Shown: positions 1-12,300 of the stretch, one piece after another
How positions within the stretch are numbered: position 1 is the first letter of the stretch
Layout: the number at the start of each line of letters is the position of its first letter
The notes under the pieces: model-generated
Told to the model about the DNA's origin: nothing
Seen by the model: the letters and a program-made list of their open reading frames with translations, nothing else
The model's database searches: none
From: Stichopus chloronotus
Taxonomy: Eukaryota; Echinodermata; Holothuroidea; Aspidochirotida; Stichopodidae
Direction of reading: 5' to 3'
Length of the DNA stretch: 64,000 bases
NCBI GenBank assembly: GCA_021234535.1
Contig: CM037832.1
Location: 5,863,135-5,927,134, forward strand
Position numbers and translations under genes: made by a program

Positions 1-2755
1 GGTTAGGGGGGTAACTTTGTAATATTAATCTGAAATTTTCACATTAAAGAAACACCACCTCATTAGACAGCTTACACTGATGGTAATTTTGATTACCACT
101 TGATCCGTCAATAAAAGTTAATACCAACCCAACCATTGATAAATCCCTGAGCTGCTAATGAAAAAGCACCACAGAAGAATATGGTTTTTAAATTCTCATA
201 AGAGCTTAAGTTTCAACAATAAAAAGAAGCAAAATCATAAAATATATGTCAAAAACATTGAACTTAAATTCTGGAAAGCGACATCACAGCTGCAATTTCA
301 GATGAAACCAAACTGAGTAAACGATAATGAAAATATGGAAGTATAATCATTTTTTAACTACATAATAAAACAAATCCATTTATGGGGGGGGGGGGAAATG
401 TTGGGGGGAATGTTCCTTGATACTTGAAACATGGTAAATGTGAATATCAGGCATTCAAGAAAGAAGGAAAACAACAAAATAGACATGTTTGTGGTGACAT
501 TGTATTAATATACTGAAGAATTATACACCATGGAGCGACCACAATATGGCCACTTAGTGTGCAAGTTACTTCATAATAGTAATAGACTAAAGTATTTACA
601 CAATAAGGAGAACCCTTGAAGCTGGAATATGAGTTGTACTGGCAACTGCCCGGTCATCTATCTTTGTTCTTTGTCAGTGTTTCAGGGAAGAGAAAGTAAA
701 AGATTACCTGTCACAAAGGCTGAAAGAGAACAATGCACCCATCTTCCAGATATTTGAATATAGATTGTCTCAACATTTTTGTTGGCCCAACAAAATTCAA
801 ACTATAAGAAAGCAAAGCAGTTAATCACTGTTACTTGAAATCAAACAGACCGATCTGAATGGATATGAATATTCATGTAGGCAAAAATGGGACTTACTGT
901 CTTTTGTAGTTTGTTGTAGTGGCTATGACATATTCTCCATGACTTTGATTTTCACAAACAAATTTTCAACTCATATTCCAGCTTAAACTGGGAAAGATAT
1001 GGTTTATCTTGCTGGTAGATTGTTAGAAGTTGCAGCAAGAGAATAGACCAAAGAGAGAATAGAAGGTGTGATATTCTTCTTAGTGTTTACATATTTCTTA
1101 AAACCACAAGGAACAACTCCCGAGTACTATTTCAATGAACCCACAATTGTAGAGATTTGGATGAGATTGCAGTAATTCACTGTTAAGTTGACATCATGAT
1201 GAAAATCTCTTTCAAACCCACAGGATAATCATACCTCACGATCGTTGCTGATAGATTTCTCTTCCACACTCCCCTCATGCTTCTGCAGATATTGTGGTAT
1301 TGTCAAACATGATCAGATAGCTGGTTTTGGTTACAAAACTGTAAAATAATCTGAATGTTACTCTGCAGATCTTAAGTACCAAAATGCTGTATAAGTGACA
1401 GCTGCTGCATTCTACATTAAACAGGAGGTGGAAGGAAAGAGGGGCATAATTCTAACTAGCAAACACGCCATACATACATACATACACATACATACATACA
1501 CACACACACATTAAATACAAATTCTAGCCTTTGGCAAATACCAATCATTGCCACATATTGCAAAGACTATCAATTACACATACTTTTCTCTAGGAATGGT
1601 CCAGAGTCTGTCATATTTCCGGACTCAAACTCACGTTTGGTTCAAAGATGTAGGATTGATAAGGTGAATGTTGTCAGTGTACAACTTCTGCCGAAGCCAC
1701 ACGTGGCTCTTGGTACATCAAGACAGTGACAGCACACCATACATACCCTTTATCAACCTTAGTCACTCAAAATATGGTAATATTGCCTGCCAAACTGTGT
1801 GTCAAAGGTGATAAAAATGTAGCAAGCGGACAGTTTTATATGTGCATTTAAGAAGTGATAGTGGAGAGATATACTTGCAAATTTTAAATGTGATTAATTA
1901 ACTGTATATTAAAGGCATGAGGACAAATGTCTTCTCTGGTATTTGGCCTTCACATGTCTGGCTTTGATAAACACAGATCAATACACCATGTTAAAGGTAC
2001 ATAGAGTGTTTACAATGCACCAAACATAACAAACAAAGAACAACTTTAATCATTGTTAAACCATTCAGTCTCATCAATAAACATCTACAAAAGCTTCATA
2101 TCTTCAAAACATGTATGTGATGCGTAACAGAAGACACGTCTTTTGAATTTTTGAAAGTTTGGGTGAACAAATCCTTGAGTAGCAAATAACTGAATATCTA
2201 TCAGTAAGAAACATATTTCTTGAAAAGAAGGCAATCGTCTTTCCTTATTTTGAATAATCTATCTTCTTGAGTCTTCAAATGTTGGTTCAATATGATATTT
2301 TTTCTACGAGGCTAACACCGTATTTCCTTTTACGCTTTCTTGCTTTTCTTTAATTCCTAGGCATTAGCTCCATCTCTGGTAGTCTATGACAGCACTGGAG
2401 ATCATCACCTGTGTTAAGAAAGAAAACCAGAAGCCAAAAGACTTTGTGATTCCTTGCTGTATGATTACATTATAGCAAACATAAATTACCCTCATGACAA
2501 GTATGAGATCGACTACAGTTATTGTTCTTGGAACACCATATTAATAAGCCTTTAACCCAAAATGACCTTTCACCTCCTTAAAAACATAAAGATGCAAAAA
2601 TTGATAGAAATCATCAATTCAACATGGGAAATAGACATACTAAGTATTAAATCCTTCACAATTAAACTTCTTGAGATGAAGAGTTCACAAGATTTTGACC
2701 ACTAAATACTGAACTACTGAATATGAGCGATGGACATGCAAAGTATGGGATCACT
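1..2755. other. No gene recognised
   Basis: AT-rich sequence with A- and G-runs (G run near 386-395) and one microsatellite. No open frame of interest and no protein motif seen. Confidence 0.6.
1469..1511. repeat. (CATA)n(CA)n microsatellite
   Basis: Short mixed CATA/CA tract; no DR1 units precede it closely. Confidence 0.95.
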
Positions 2756-2759
2756 CACA

Positions 2760-3870
2760 GTTTGTCTTTTTGAGATACAGGAGTTAACATGATTTTGAAC
2801 CTTTGACCTCTGGTGACTCCAAATGACCTTTGACACCACCAAAATCAGTAGGTGTCATCTACTCAATATGGGCAATCCACATGCTGAATATGAGATGCCC
2901 CCAATGTTACCCCTCTCGAGGTGTTTACAAGGTTTTCCCAGTTTGACCTCTGGTGACCTCAAATGACCTTTGATCTACACCAAAAACAATAAGGATCACC
3001 TATTCAGTATGGCCAATTCACGCATCAAGTATGACATCAGTCAACATTTCCCTTCTGATAATTATGTGTTTACAAGGTTTTTATAGTTTGACCTCTGGTG
3101 ATCTCAAATGACCTCCACCAAAACCAAAAGAAATGTTCTACTCATTATAACAGTTCATGCATCAAGTATGACATTGGTCAAGTTTACCCTCCTTGAGAAA
3201 TTGCCTTTACAAGTTTTTACAGGCTGACCTCTGGTGAACTAAAATGACATTTGACCTCCACCAAAAACAAAAGAAGTCTTCTACTCATGATAACCAAGCC
3301 ACACACTAAATATGACATCAGTCAAGGTTATCCTTTTGGATATACTGTGTTTGCAAGGCTTTTACAGTCTGACCTTTGGTGACCTCAAATGACCTTTGAC
3401 CTCCACCTAAAACAATAGGGAACCTCTGCTTATTATTACCAAGCCACACTCTAAGTATGACATCAATCATGGTTACCCTTCTGGAGATATTGTGTTCTAT
3501 GTTTTAACAGTTTGAAATCTGGTGACTTCAAATCAGCTTTGATTTCTACCAAAACAATAGGATCATCTTCTCAGTATGACCTACCAACATACCAAATATG
3601 AGATCAGCCATGGTTACCATTTTGAGTTATCATATATACGTTTTCACATTTTGACCTCTGGTAACCTCAAACGACCTATGACCTCCAACAAAAACAATAT
3701 GAAGCATCTACTCAATATGAGCATCCCACACACCAAGTATGAGATCAGCCATGGTTATGCTTCTTGAGATATCATGTCTACAAGAAGTGTCACACACCCT
3801 TATAGAGATACATACACAACATCACTATCGCATAGATTCCTTCCGCCTTCGGTAAGGAATCAAAAAGAAG
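2760..3870 (+). repeat. DR1 minisatellite block A (~145-bp units) with CA tail and hairpin
   Basis: Seven diverged units of about 140-145 bp, each with a GACCTCTGGTGACCTCAAATG motif, then TGACCTTTGACCTCCACC, a short spacer and TTGAGATATTGTGTTTACAAG (shown approximately). A perfect TGACCTTTGACCT is at 3390-3402. The block ends in an ACACA-rich tail and a hairpin with arms GATTCCTT/AAGGAATC at 3834-3861. It lies beyond the 3' end of MRPL3. Confidence 0.9.
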
Positions 3871-4433
3871 AAACAACACACAATGCACAAACATGATATG
3901 GTTCTGGTACGTGGTCACAATCTGGGGCTATTCTATTTTCAACTTCCACAATTTATGACAGAGAAGCATGAAACTGGGCAAAAATTGATTTTACAGGAAG
4001 TAAACCATACTACCAGCTTCAATAATACTGAATGCTACTGCTTAAGAAAATTCACTGAATCAGTTTTAGCAAACTGTTCAATGTTCCTCACAAAATGAAA
4101 CCAGATGGCCTTGACCTTAATATAAAGCAACATTCAAATTAGGCCATGTGCATGTCTAGATATTGTCATACTTAAGAAAATGGCACAGCAAACAAGTGAA
4201 ACCTTGACCCATAGGGAAAGATATTTCATTTCTTAAACGTTTATTTGAGTCAGCAAAAATTATACTATGTAATAAACATAATGCTATAGAGGAGACATAC
4301 TAAACTGGAAGTGACTCATACAAAACCAAAAAAAAAAACAAAGATCTACAGAGTTCGTAGTATGAGCACTCCTTAAAACAAACAAATATTGCAAACCAAA
4401 AGGGGGAAAAAAAGGAAACAGAAAAATTATAAA

Positions 4434-4595
4434 TCATAATTGTTTGTGAATGAAGTACTTTTTCAACAACCTCTTAAATAAAAACAATGCATTGCAACTT
4501 TGAATGTGAGGTGGCAGAGAGTTCCAAATATTGGGGCCTGCAAAAAGAATGGCTAATAATGATGAAGTTAATCTAAATAGAGGAAAGGCAAGTGA
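4434..4595 (-). pseudogene. Jockey/CR1-type LINE C-terminus
   Basis: Minus frame ends FAGPNIWNSLPPHIQSCNAL then FLFKRLLKKYFIHKQL and TGA. GP-IWNSLP--I-S...FK--LK is the hallmark C-terminus of Jockey/CR1-group reverse transcriptases. Upstream coding sequence is not recognisable, as is usual for a 5'-truncated LINE. It lies downstream of MRPL3. Confidence 0.75.
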
Positions 4596-4599
4596 GATG

Positions 4600-6112
4600 C
4601 TGGTACTATACAATATTTAGAAATCATCAGATATCTGACTGAATTCAACTTATTCATAAACACCAGTACACAGTAATAAGTGTTACAGCATCCACTTGCA
4701 TTTTGCCACCATGTGTTTTGTGGCATTTTTGTTTCTGACATATGGGACATTTTCAAACCCAAGTAATCTCCATTAAAAATAAGACAATGGTTTAATATTT
4801 CTCTATATTTATGGAATGTTTAGTGGACATTGATTAAAATGTTATTGCACAGATTCTGGAAATATTTGTCTTCTGACAGAGCTAAGTAATTTGTATGCCT
4901 AACATGCAAACCTCAGGTGCACTGAAAAACACGAATATGTGGACACTTCTTTTTGTGAAATCACTGGATAAATTTGCTTTGGTCAGATGAATTGTTTCAG
5001 TGAAGTAATACAGCTTGTCAAGGTCTGCAACGAAACGCAAATAGCTCCTTTAAGCGACATGCTTCTCTTGAATGAACCCATTTCTTGGTTTTCTGATAGA
5101 AAAAATGATGCTCTCTGTCACTTGAAATGGAACGTTAACAAGAAATTCCAGTCTTCAGTCAAACTTGTTGCTTTGGTCTAGAAGAACTTTGCGCCGAGAG
5201 TGACGGAATGAAGTATGAAGAGTTGAAAGTGAAAGATATCAAATGGACTTACACCATCATGTGCCAAGAAGCATCCTCCATAGCATTGCAGAACTGATTA
5301 CTGATAATACGCCGTACACCTCTTTTAGCGTGAAATTGGAAAGAGTCCAACAACGCAAAAAATGCAGTTGGGGGGTGGCCCACCTTTCCTGATTTCCTGA
5401 CGTGACCTTACAGTGTGATTAACCATTTATTAATCATTTGAATAAACATACCACCATAATCAAACGATACGTTCAATCCTTTTAGTATCAACGGTCTTAA
5501 AATAACACCATTGCAGGGACACACTTCCTCCCAGGTGTTTTGGTTCATTCAAAAGGTGTGAGGAAATTCCACAACATCTTCAAGACAATGTTAAATTACA
5601 TTCTGTACAAAGGGTATGCATGGATGAATTCCCACAAGGATCCTTCAAACAGCAAGTTATGTTAAGAGTGATAGATGCTGTGTCCTGTTTTGATTGGCTA
5701 ATTAACCTCATTTCAAGTCTTGCAAAACAGCTAAAATTCTTAGTGAGACACTCTTGTGTGGGTATAATTGCACATTAGGAACTATCAAACAAACCAAACA
5801 AACTGATTATTTTGTGGAATTCATTTAAAGGGAACGACTCGTCTCATCACCTCTCATAAATCGAGCGCCTCAAAATTCTTTACGTCACTTTCGCATTTTA
5901 GTTGACCGTGTTGTCCGATGCAAATCGACAGATTTGTCACTAACATTTGACTTGTTCACGCAAAAGATGTAAACACAGTATGTGGAACTACACGGTGCAC
6001 ACGGTCAGGCATTCAAGCTTGTCATGAAACGACCGGTTTGTCTTTCATATATCAATCCGAAATTTGAAAATGACGCATACTGCCGCCCCTACCTCATCTC
6101 TACGCCCTCCTA
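4600..6112. other. MRPL3 3' flank, no other gene recognised
   Basis: Should contain the 3' UTR of MRPL3 next to 6113. Short frames at 4568-4762 (minus) and 4987-5181 (plus) show no known motif. Confidence 0.6.
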
Positions 6113-6352
6113 TCACCTCTCTTCCTCTTCATCGAATGAAATGCTCTCGTCGTGCATCTGGTGAAGCATGACGTCGTACATCTCCTCCGGGGGAGGGTCG
6201 TCATCCTCTGGATAGTGTGTCGGAAATGGAGGATGGCCGTCTCTCTCGAAGTCATTGGACAGAGAATCTTTGATTTTGACAAAGCCCCCTTTACTACCGC
6301 TGACATTTCCGTGCACAAAGATGATGTTGTGTCTGGTGTTAATCCTCCAGAT
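6113..6352 (-). CDS. MRPL3: MRPL3 exon 8 (C-terminus and stop)
   Basis: 80 codons including TGA. It opens [17 protein letters not shown], equivalent to VWRVNTKHNIIYVNGSV in human, and ends in an acidic tail ([15 protein letters not shown] ... SFDEEEER). The [13 protein letters not shown] segment matches the LPFPTYFPDGDEE of human. Acceptor GTGAACAG. No clear polyadenylation signal was identified downstream. Confidence 0.96.
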   Translation of the reverse strand: MWRINTRHNIIFVHGNVSGSKGGFVKIKDSLSNDFERDGHPPFPTHYPEDDDPPPEEMYDVMLHQMHDESISFDEEEER

Positions 6353-9300
6353 CTGTTCACAGGGATGTTTAAAGAAATTGCGTTAGTGAACCAAAATATG
6401 TTAGATTGGATTAAATGGCAATTAAGTTCACAAATGAAAAGATAAATACTGTTTGGAGGGGGCAAGCAGGATAGCAGTTTGACATTTTTTCCTATCTTGC
6501 ACATTTTTTTTTTTCTTTGCCCAAAGAAATTGTTGATGTTCCTGTTATCTGTCTGATATTCTCCATCAAGACATTTTAACAGACTGAAAGTTAAAAAGAA
6601 AAGACAAAGTAATGTAAAACAAACAAACCAAAAGAAAGAAAAAAAACAGGTATCCATCCTTCAGACGGAAATCTCTTCTTTTTTTTACTTTTACTTTGAG
6701 CAAACATCAATTACATACCTCTTACATTCGAACATAATGAACAGAATGGTTTTCATCAAATATTACAGGTTCTGAAGGATCTACTGTTTAAAAGTGATCC
6801 ATGACTCTACCACGACACTTTCTGCACGGATCAAAAAATTGTGTATTCATAGAATTGCAACCTTGCTGCCTGAAATTGGACTTCTGGAGAGGAAATTCTC
6901 CTGAGGTGACCTATCTGCTTGAATTTATGGTCCTTTGACTCCAATGTTCATGCTGCAATCTTTGTCTTGTGACCTTCGAGGGTCACAGTGCTTTTATTTC
7001 GAAATTTCGTTGTCAGGCCAGAGGTGCAAACTTGTTTGAATATTGAAACTGAAAACAGTTTCATGGTTATAAATTGTCTTTAAAACTTTCAAGAGGAAAA
7101 CAATGAATTAAAATTCCCTCTTGAGGACTTAACACAAAACTCCAAGAATATATTTGAACAAGCTTATGTCAGTAGAACTTGTTAAATGACTAATTATTGA
7201 ACATTCTGCACAGATTATTACCACTAATAAATTTCAACTGAAAATGGAGTTGAGACCAAAGAATAGCTATTTTGGGGATGTTGCTCCACTGAATCTTTAT
7301 TCTTCATGTAGAGACCTGTTTTCTCAGTCACATTTTCTTTTTTTTTATTGCAAACAAGGTACTTTCTTTTTAAAACCTTAATTTTCTTACTATGGCCTGA
7401 GACACAAACTTGTACCTTAATGACTCTGAGAGGACAAATTGTCTACCAGACATACATCAGGTTTTCTACATACATCCAGTTTTCGACATACATCAGGTTT
7501 TCGACATACATCAGGTTTTCTACTAGTTTAAGTTTTCGCTTAGAATTGAGATGTGTAAGTATAAGAAAAACTGTAACTTTTTCTGACCTGAGGATACCTT
7601 TTGGTACTTGCCCCAATTTATTTAACATTCTTTTATTGTGAAGATGTTCATCGAAAATTCCATTTGTATATTGTAATTGTCATACATTCCGTGGTTTTGT
7701 TGCAATGTTGTCAAGAACTATTTTGCTTTTGTTGTCATACCAAACTTTGTGAATGAAACGAAAAAGTCACTGTAAATATGCACAATTTGGATCAAACAGA
7801 GAAAAGAACAAATGTTAACCATACAGAATTTGCCCTGCAAATTTAGGAATTTTAATATAAATTTGAAAATATGTAACTCTACTATCAAATATTAAAAAGC
7901 AAAGGGAATGTTTCTCAAGGAAATCGACATCATCGCCTCTCTCTCTCTTAGAGCAACAGCTTCATGTCTCTGACTCAGGCTATATTTGTTAAATTGTTTT
8001 TGAAAAGCCCAAAAAGATCTGCTTCGTTATTACAATCTTTCAGTGCAGGACGCTATCGTTGGATCATGTGGCTCCTCTGGCATAGAAGGAGAAAAAAAAG
8101 TAGATGTCTTCTTTACATTTAAGCAAAGAAACAGCTAGAGTTTTCAAACCTCTGCAGAAGCAATGGTGCATTCAGCAAATCAACGTATAGATGTTCTACG
8201 AGACAGATGACTTCTCCAAAGTATTTCCACAAAAAAAAAAAAAAAAATTCTGGCACCAAAAATGCGAATAGTCTGAGTGGTTTTGAATCCCCCTCAGTTT
8301 TGTAACCATTGTGGAAACATGACCTTAGAACAACTTCTTCAATTCTGAAACCCCCAAAAAGACCTGACTGTGTTGCAAAACTGTAGACTTATTATGCTAC
8401 TAAGCACTAATCACAAAATTGGGGAAAACCCAATGGCAAATTGGTTATCACCTCATTTTAATATTGGACCATATCAGACTGGGTTTCTGAGAGATAGATT
8501 TCCAGGAGAGAACATCCATTTCATTGCTGACCTATTCAACCACACCTCTATCCATAATATTCCAGGATTTCTATTTCTTATTGATCTTGAAAAGGCATTT
8601 AATATCTTAACCCCCCCCCCACAAACACAACCGACTGGTCGTATGCAATAGACTAATTTCTTCGATAATTACACTGAAACAGACTAGATTATATTCAATT
8701 CTGCTCTGCTGGGAAAAGGTTAGTTATGAAGTAAAGATTTCCTATTTCTAATTTAAATTTTTACACAGATTTTTCAAACAGACTTCTGTTTATTTGGACA
8801 AAGGTTAATTCTCCCACGTTTGATTTTTTTTTTTTCTGGTTCATGAGGAGACGCTGGAACATCTCTTTTAGTTTTGGAATCGCATCCACAAATCAATGCT
8901 CATTTTGAATATTGAAAATGAATTCATAAACCAAGGATTCGGTTCCTTCAAAAAAGATATTTTCCATGGCTTTTTAATAAGGTTAAATCCATCAATGTAG
9001 TTATCTCACATCATATGTGAAATGCTTTACTTTTAGTTGCAAAGAGGGATGATTGTTCTCTCGATATCAACAATTTCTTTCACAACTTTAAATGTAAAAG
9101 AGTTTTTCCCCCCCCAAAAAATATTCTAATTTAAATTGTAAACAGAGCAAGGAAATAAACACATGTAATTGCAGTTATTCTTCGCCATCATTCAGGTTCC
9201 TGATATGATTCTGTCCATAGGTGATCATCGCTTTTTACATTTAGCTTAAAATCTGTACATGTCTTTAACCTCAAGAGCTTGTTTATGTAAATATGACCTA

Positions 9301-12300
9301 CCAATAATGTAAAACAATGGAGGAAAAAAAAAGAAGGAATTTGCCCTGCACCTAGGAGTTATTTCTGAAGATAATTTCAAGATAAACATGATCTTAATGA
9401 TAGGAAAGATTTACAAGATTAGATCTGGGGTTGAAATTTCTTTGACACATCATTTTGAGCACTTAACCACAACTCAAAACAACAGACATTTCCTTACAAA
9501 ATGAGAGTAAACGATAAATTCATTATTTTCTTAAAAACATATCAGAACAAGAAGAAACAGCTAAACATACTGCAAATAATCATGTTTTCTTAGCCTAGGG
9601 TTGTATTCCTTCACCAGAGTCTCAAGGAAGCAGAAACAGCTTGACAACGGTCATCGGCGTCGAATACCGAAACTTTCATTGTAGTTCACCTTCATGTGGG
9701 AACGACACGAAGTACAACCTTTCACAAAGTTCTGCTGACAAAGTATATCTGCCGCATTTTTCCCACTGTTTCCAACCTCAAGAGTTAAGATGTGCTACAG
9801 AGGAAACCAGAGACCTCGCCATGGCAACAAGAAGGACCCGAAAAAGGGCAAAAGATGGAAGAGAACTTTCTTGCTTTACATCTTTCTTCATTCTACCTAA
9901 CATCAAAAAAATTGCCATCAACCTTTTATCTTCATCTCTCCCTCCTGGTGATTGACACATATTGGTTGCCTCCAGATTACAGGAGGAGTCTGATGCAGGT
10001 AGGGAGGGGGAAGTTGGAAAAGTGAAAAATGTTCTAACGATGAGAATGGAGAGACAGAAGGTTAACCTCGTTTTCTTATCCTACCTTTAGACATCTTGTC
10101 CATCTCCACTTGTTACCCATCGGACCAGGCATTTTTTTGCCCTTCCAAATTTTACTAGGGCTCTGAAATGAAAATAAAATTGACACAAATTGTAGCAAGT
10201 TACTGAGCCATATGAAAAAAAAAAAAAAAACCACAGAGCACGTTCACAAAGCATTGACAAAAATTGATTCTACCATTCTCCGATGCTTAACTAGCATCTA
10301 GAATGGTTTAAAGGATTCAAAGTTGGGAAGTATGGTGAAATTGAGAATTATTCTTGACGACAAATGTCTCTGAATCAAATCCTTGACTTGAACCAAAACC
10401 AATGTCCTCTCACCAGAATTTCTGGGGCACAAAGGAAAGCAGAATGCACAAATGCATTGTGGTTTCGATGATTCCATTATGAGGCTTTTTGATGAATCTG
10501 ATATATGATGACTGACATATATCATGTCTCAACATTCACAACTGCATACTACAGTTGTCCATGAGCTTCTTGTCTTGAAATGTCAAGATAGTTTTCAAAA
10601 ATTCATCCTTGTTGCCCAAAACGGTCTCCACCAAGCATAATGGGTTTTGTTGCCAATATGGTAAATCAGTAGCAAATATGAGATCAGTGCAAGCTTTCCT
10701 TGTTGAGGTATTGTTCTTACAATGTTTTAAATATCAGATCCATCTTCAACCTTGCTTGTTGACACCTGACCTCCACTAAAAGCAAGAGGGATCTTAAATT
10801 TAATGGGGTCACCTATATACTCAAAACAAAATCTATACAAGCTTTACCAGCTTGAGATATCCTGCATACAAAGTTTTCACAATCTGGCCATTGCTGACCA
10901 CAAATGACATTCTGTTCACAAGTTTGTCACACTTTGACCCCACTTGATCCAAATGACCTTTGACCTCCACCAAAAGCAAAAGAGTGTTTGTACTAAATGT
11001 GGTATATTTACACACTAAATACCAGATCTGTCCAAGCTTCCCTTCTTGAGATATTGTGTTTACAAGTTTTCATAATTCGAGGCCTGATGATGCTAAATGA
11101 CCTTTGACCTGCACCAAGGAAAAATACAATTTTGAACTCCATGTGAAACACCTACATCCCACATATGAAATCAGTCTAAGCTTCATTTCTTGAGATATTG
11201 TGTTTACAAGCTTTCCACTATTTGACTTCTAGTGACCCCAGATGACCTTTGACCTCTACCACAAACGACAGGGTTTTTCCACTCAATGTAGTACACCTAC
11301 ACATTAAATTTATCATTTTGGAGATATTGTGTCTACACGGTTTTCACAATTTGACCCTGTTGACCCCAAAAAGCCTTTGACCTCCACCAAAATCCATAAA
11401 GTTCTTCTACTGAATGTAGTACTCCTACACACTTAACATGAGATTTGTCCAAGCTTCCCTACTTGAGATATTGTGCTTACAAGGTTTTCATGATCTGACC
11501 CCTGTTGACCTCAAATGACCTTTGACCTCCACCAAAAACAACAGGGATCTTTGACTCAACATGGTTCACCTATACAATAGATATCAGATCTATCCAAGCT
11601 TCCTTTCTTGATATATCATGTTTGCAAGGTAGGTTGTAACAGACATACATACATGCACACATACACACACATATGCATGACTACAAAGATTATGATTACC
11701 ATCAAAATCAACCATCAAAAATGAAGCGCAATTGTTTATACTTTTTTAGGTTAAGTTGAAAGAGTCAACTCTGCGAAAGATGAGAATAATTGACAGTGTG
11801 GATATTGAAACAAACGTCCACCAGGAAATGATTTGATAAGCTTTCATGTTACACATGTCACATATTGGTCTGATGCACAGCCTGGCGAATGGACTTGCTA
11901 CTCTATACACTAAAAAAAATGATGATGAACACTAAATTGTACTACAACATACTAAAATAAATACACAACAGGTTGGAATGAATATTTTGTGTTCTGTTAG
12001 AAGTATCACATTCCTCGCCACGTCACCATACCTCTCCACATCACCATACCTCTCCACACTGGGCTGCAATTCAGTGTAACACACCTGACATAGTCATTGG
12101 TCGATGACTAGTTTGGCATGTTTCATAGCAGGAAATCCCTCTCACATAGAACAATTAGTGGGATGCATAGAAATTAGATTACTAGCACACACATGCAGGA
12201 TGTTGCTCAACATGAGATAGGGAGTAACCTAAGAGCATCATTTGAACTGATATCAAAACATGCTTTACCTGCCAAACAAACCATTCAGTGTAGTATTCTG

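Noticed and set aside
6100..6657. 185-codon minus frame overlapping MRPL3 exon 8
   Set aside because: Different frame from the conserved uL3m C-terminus; a shadow of the exon.
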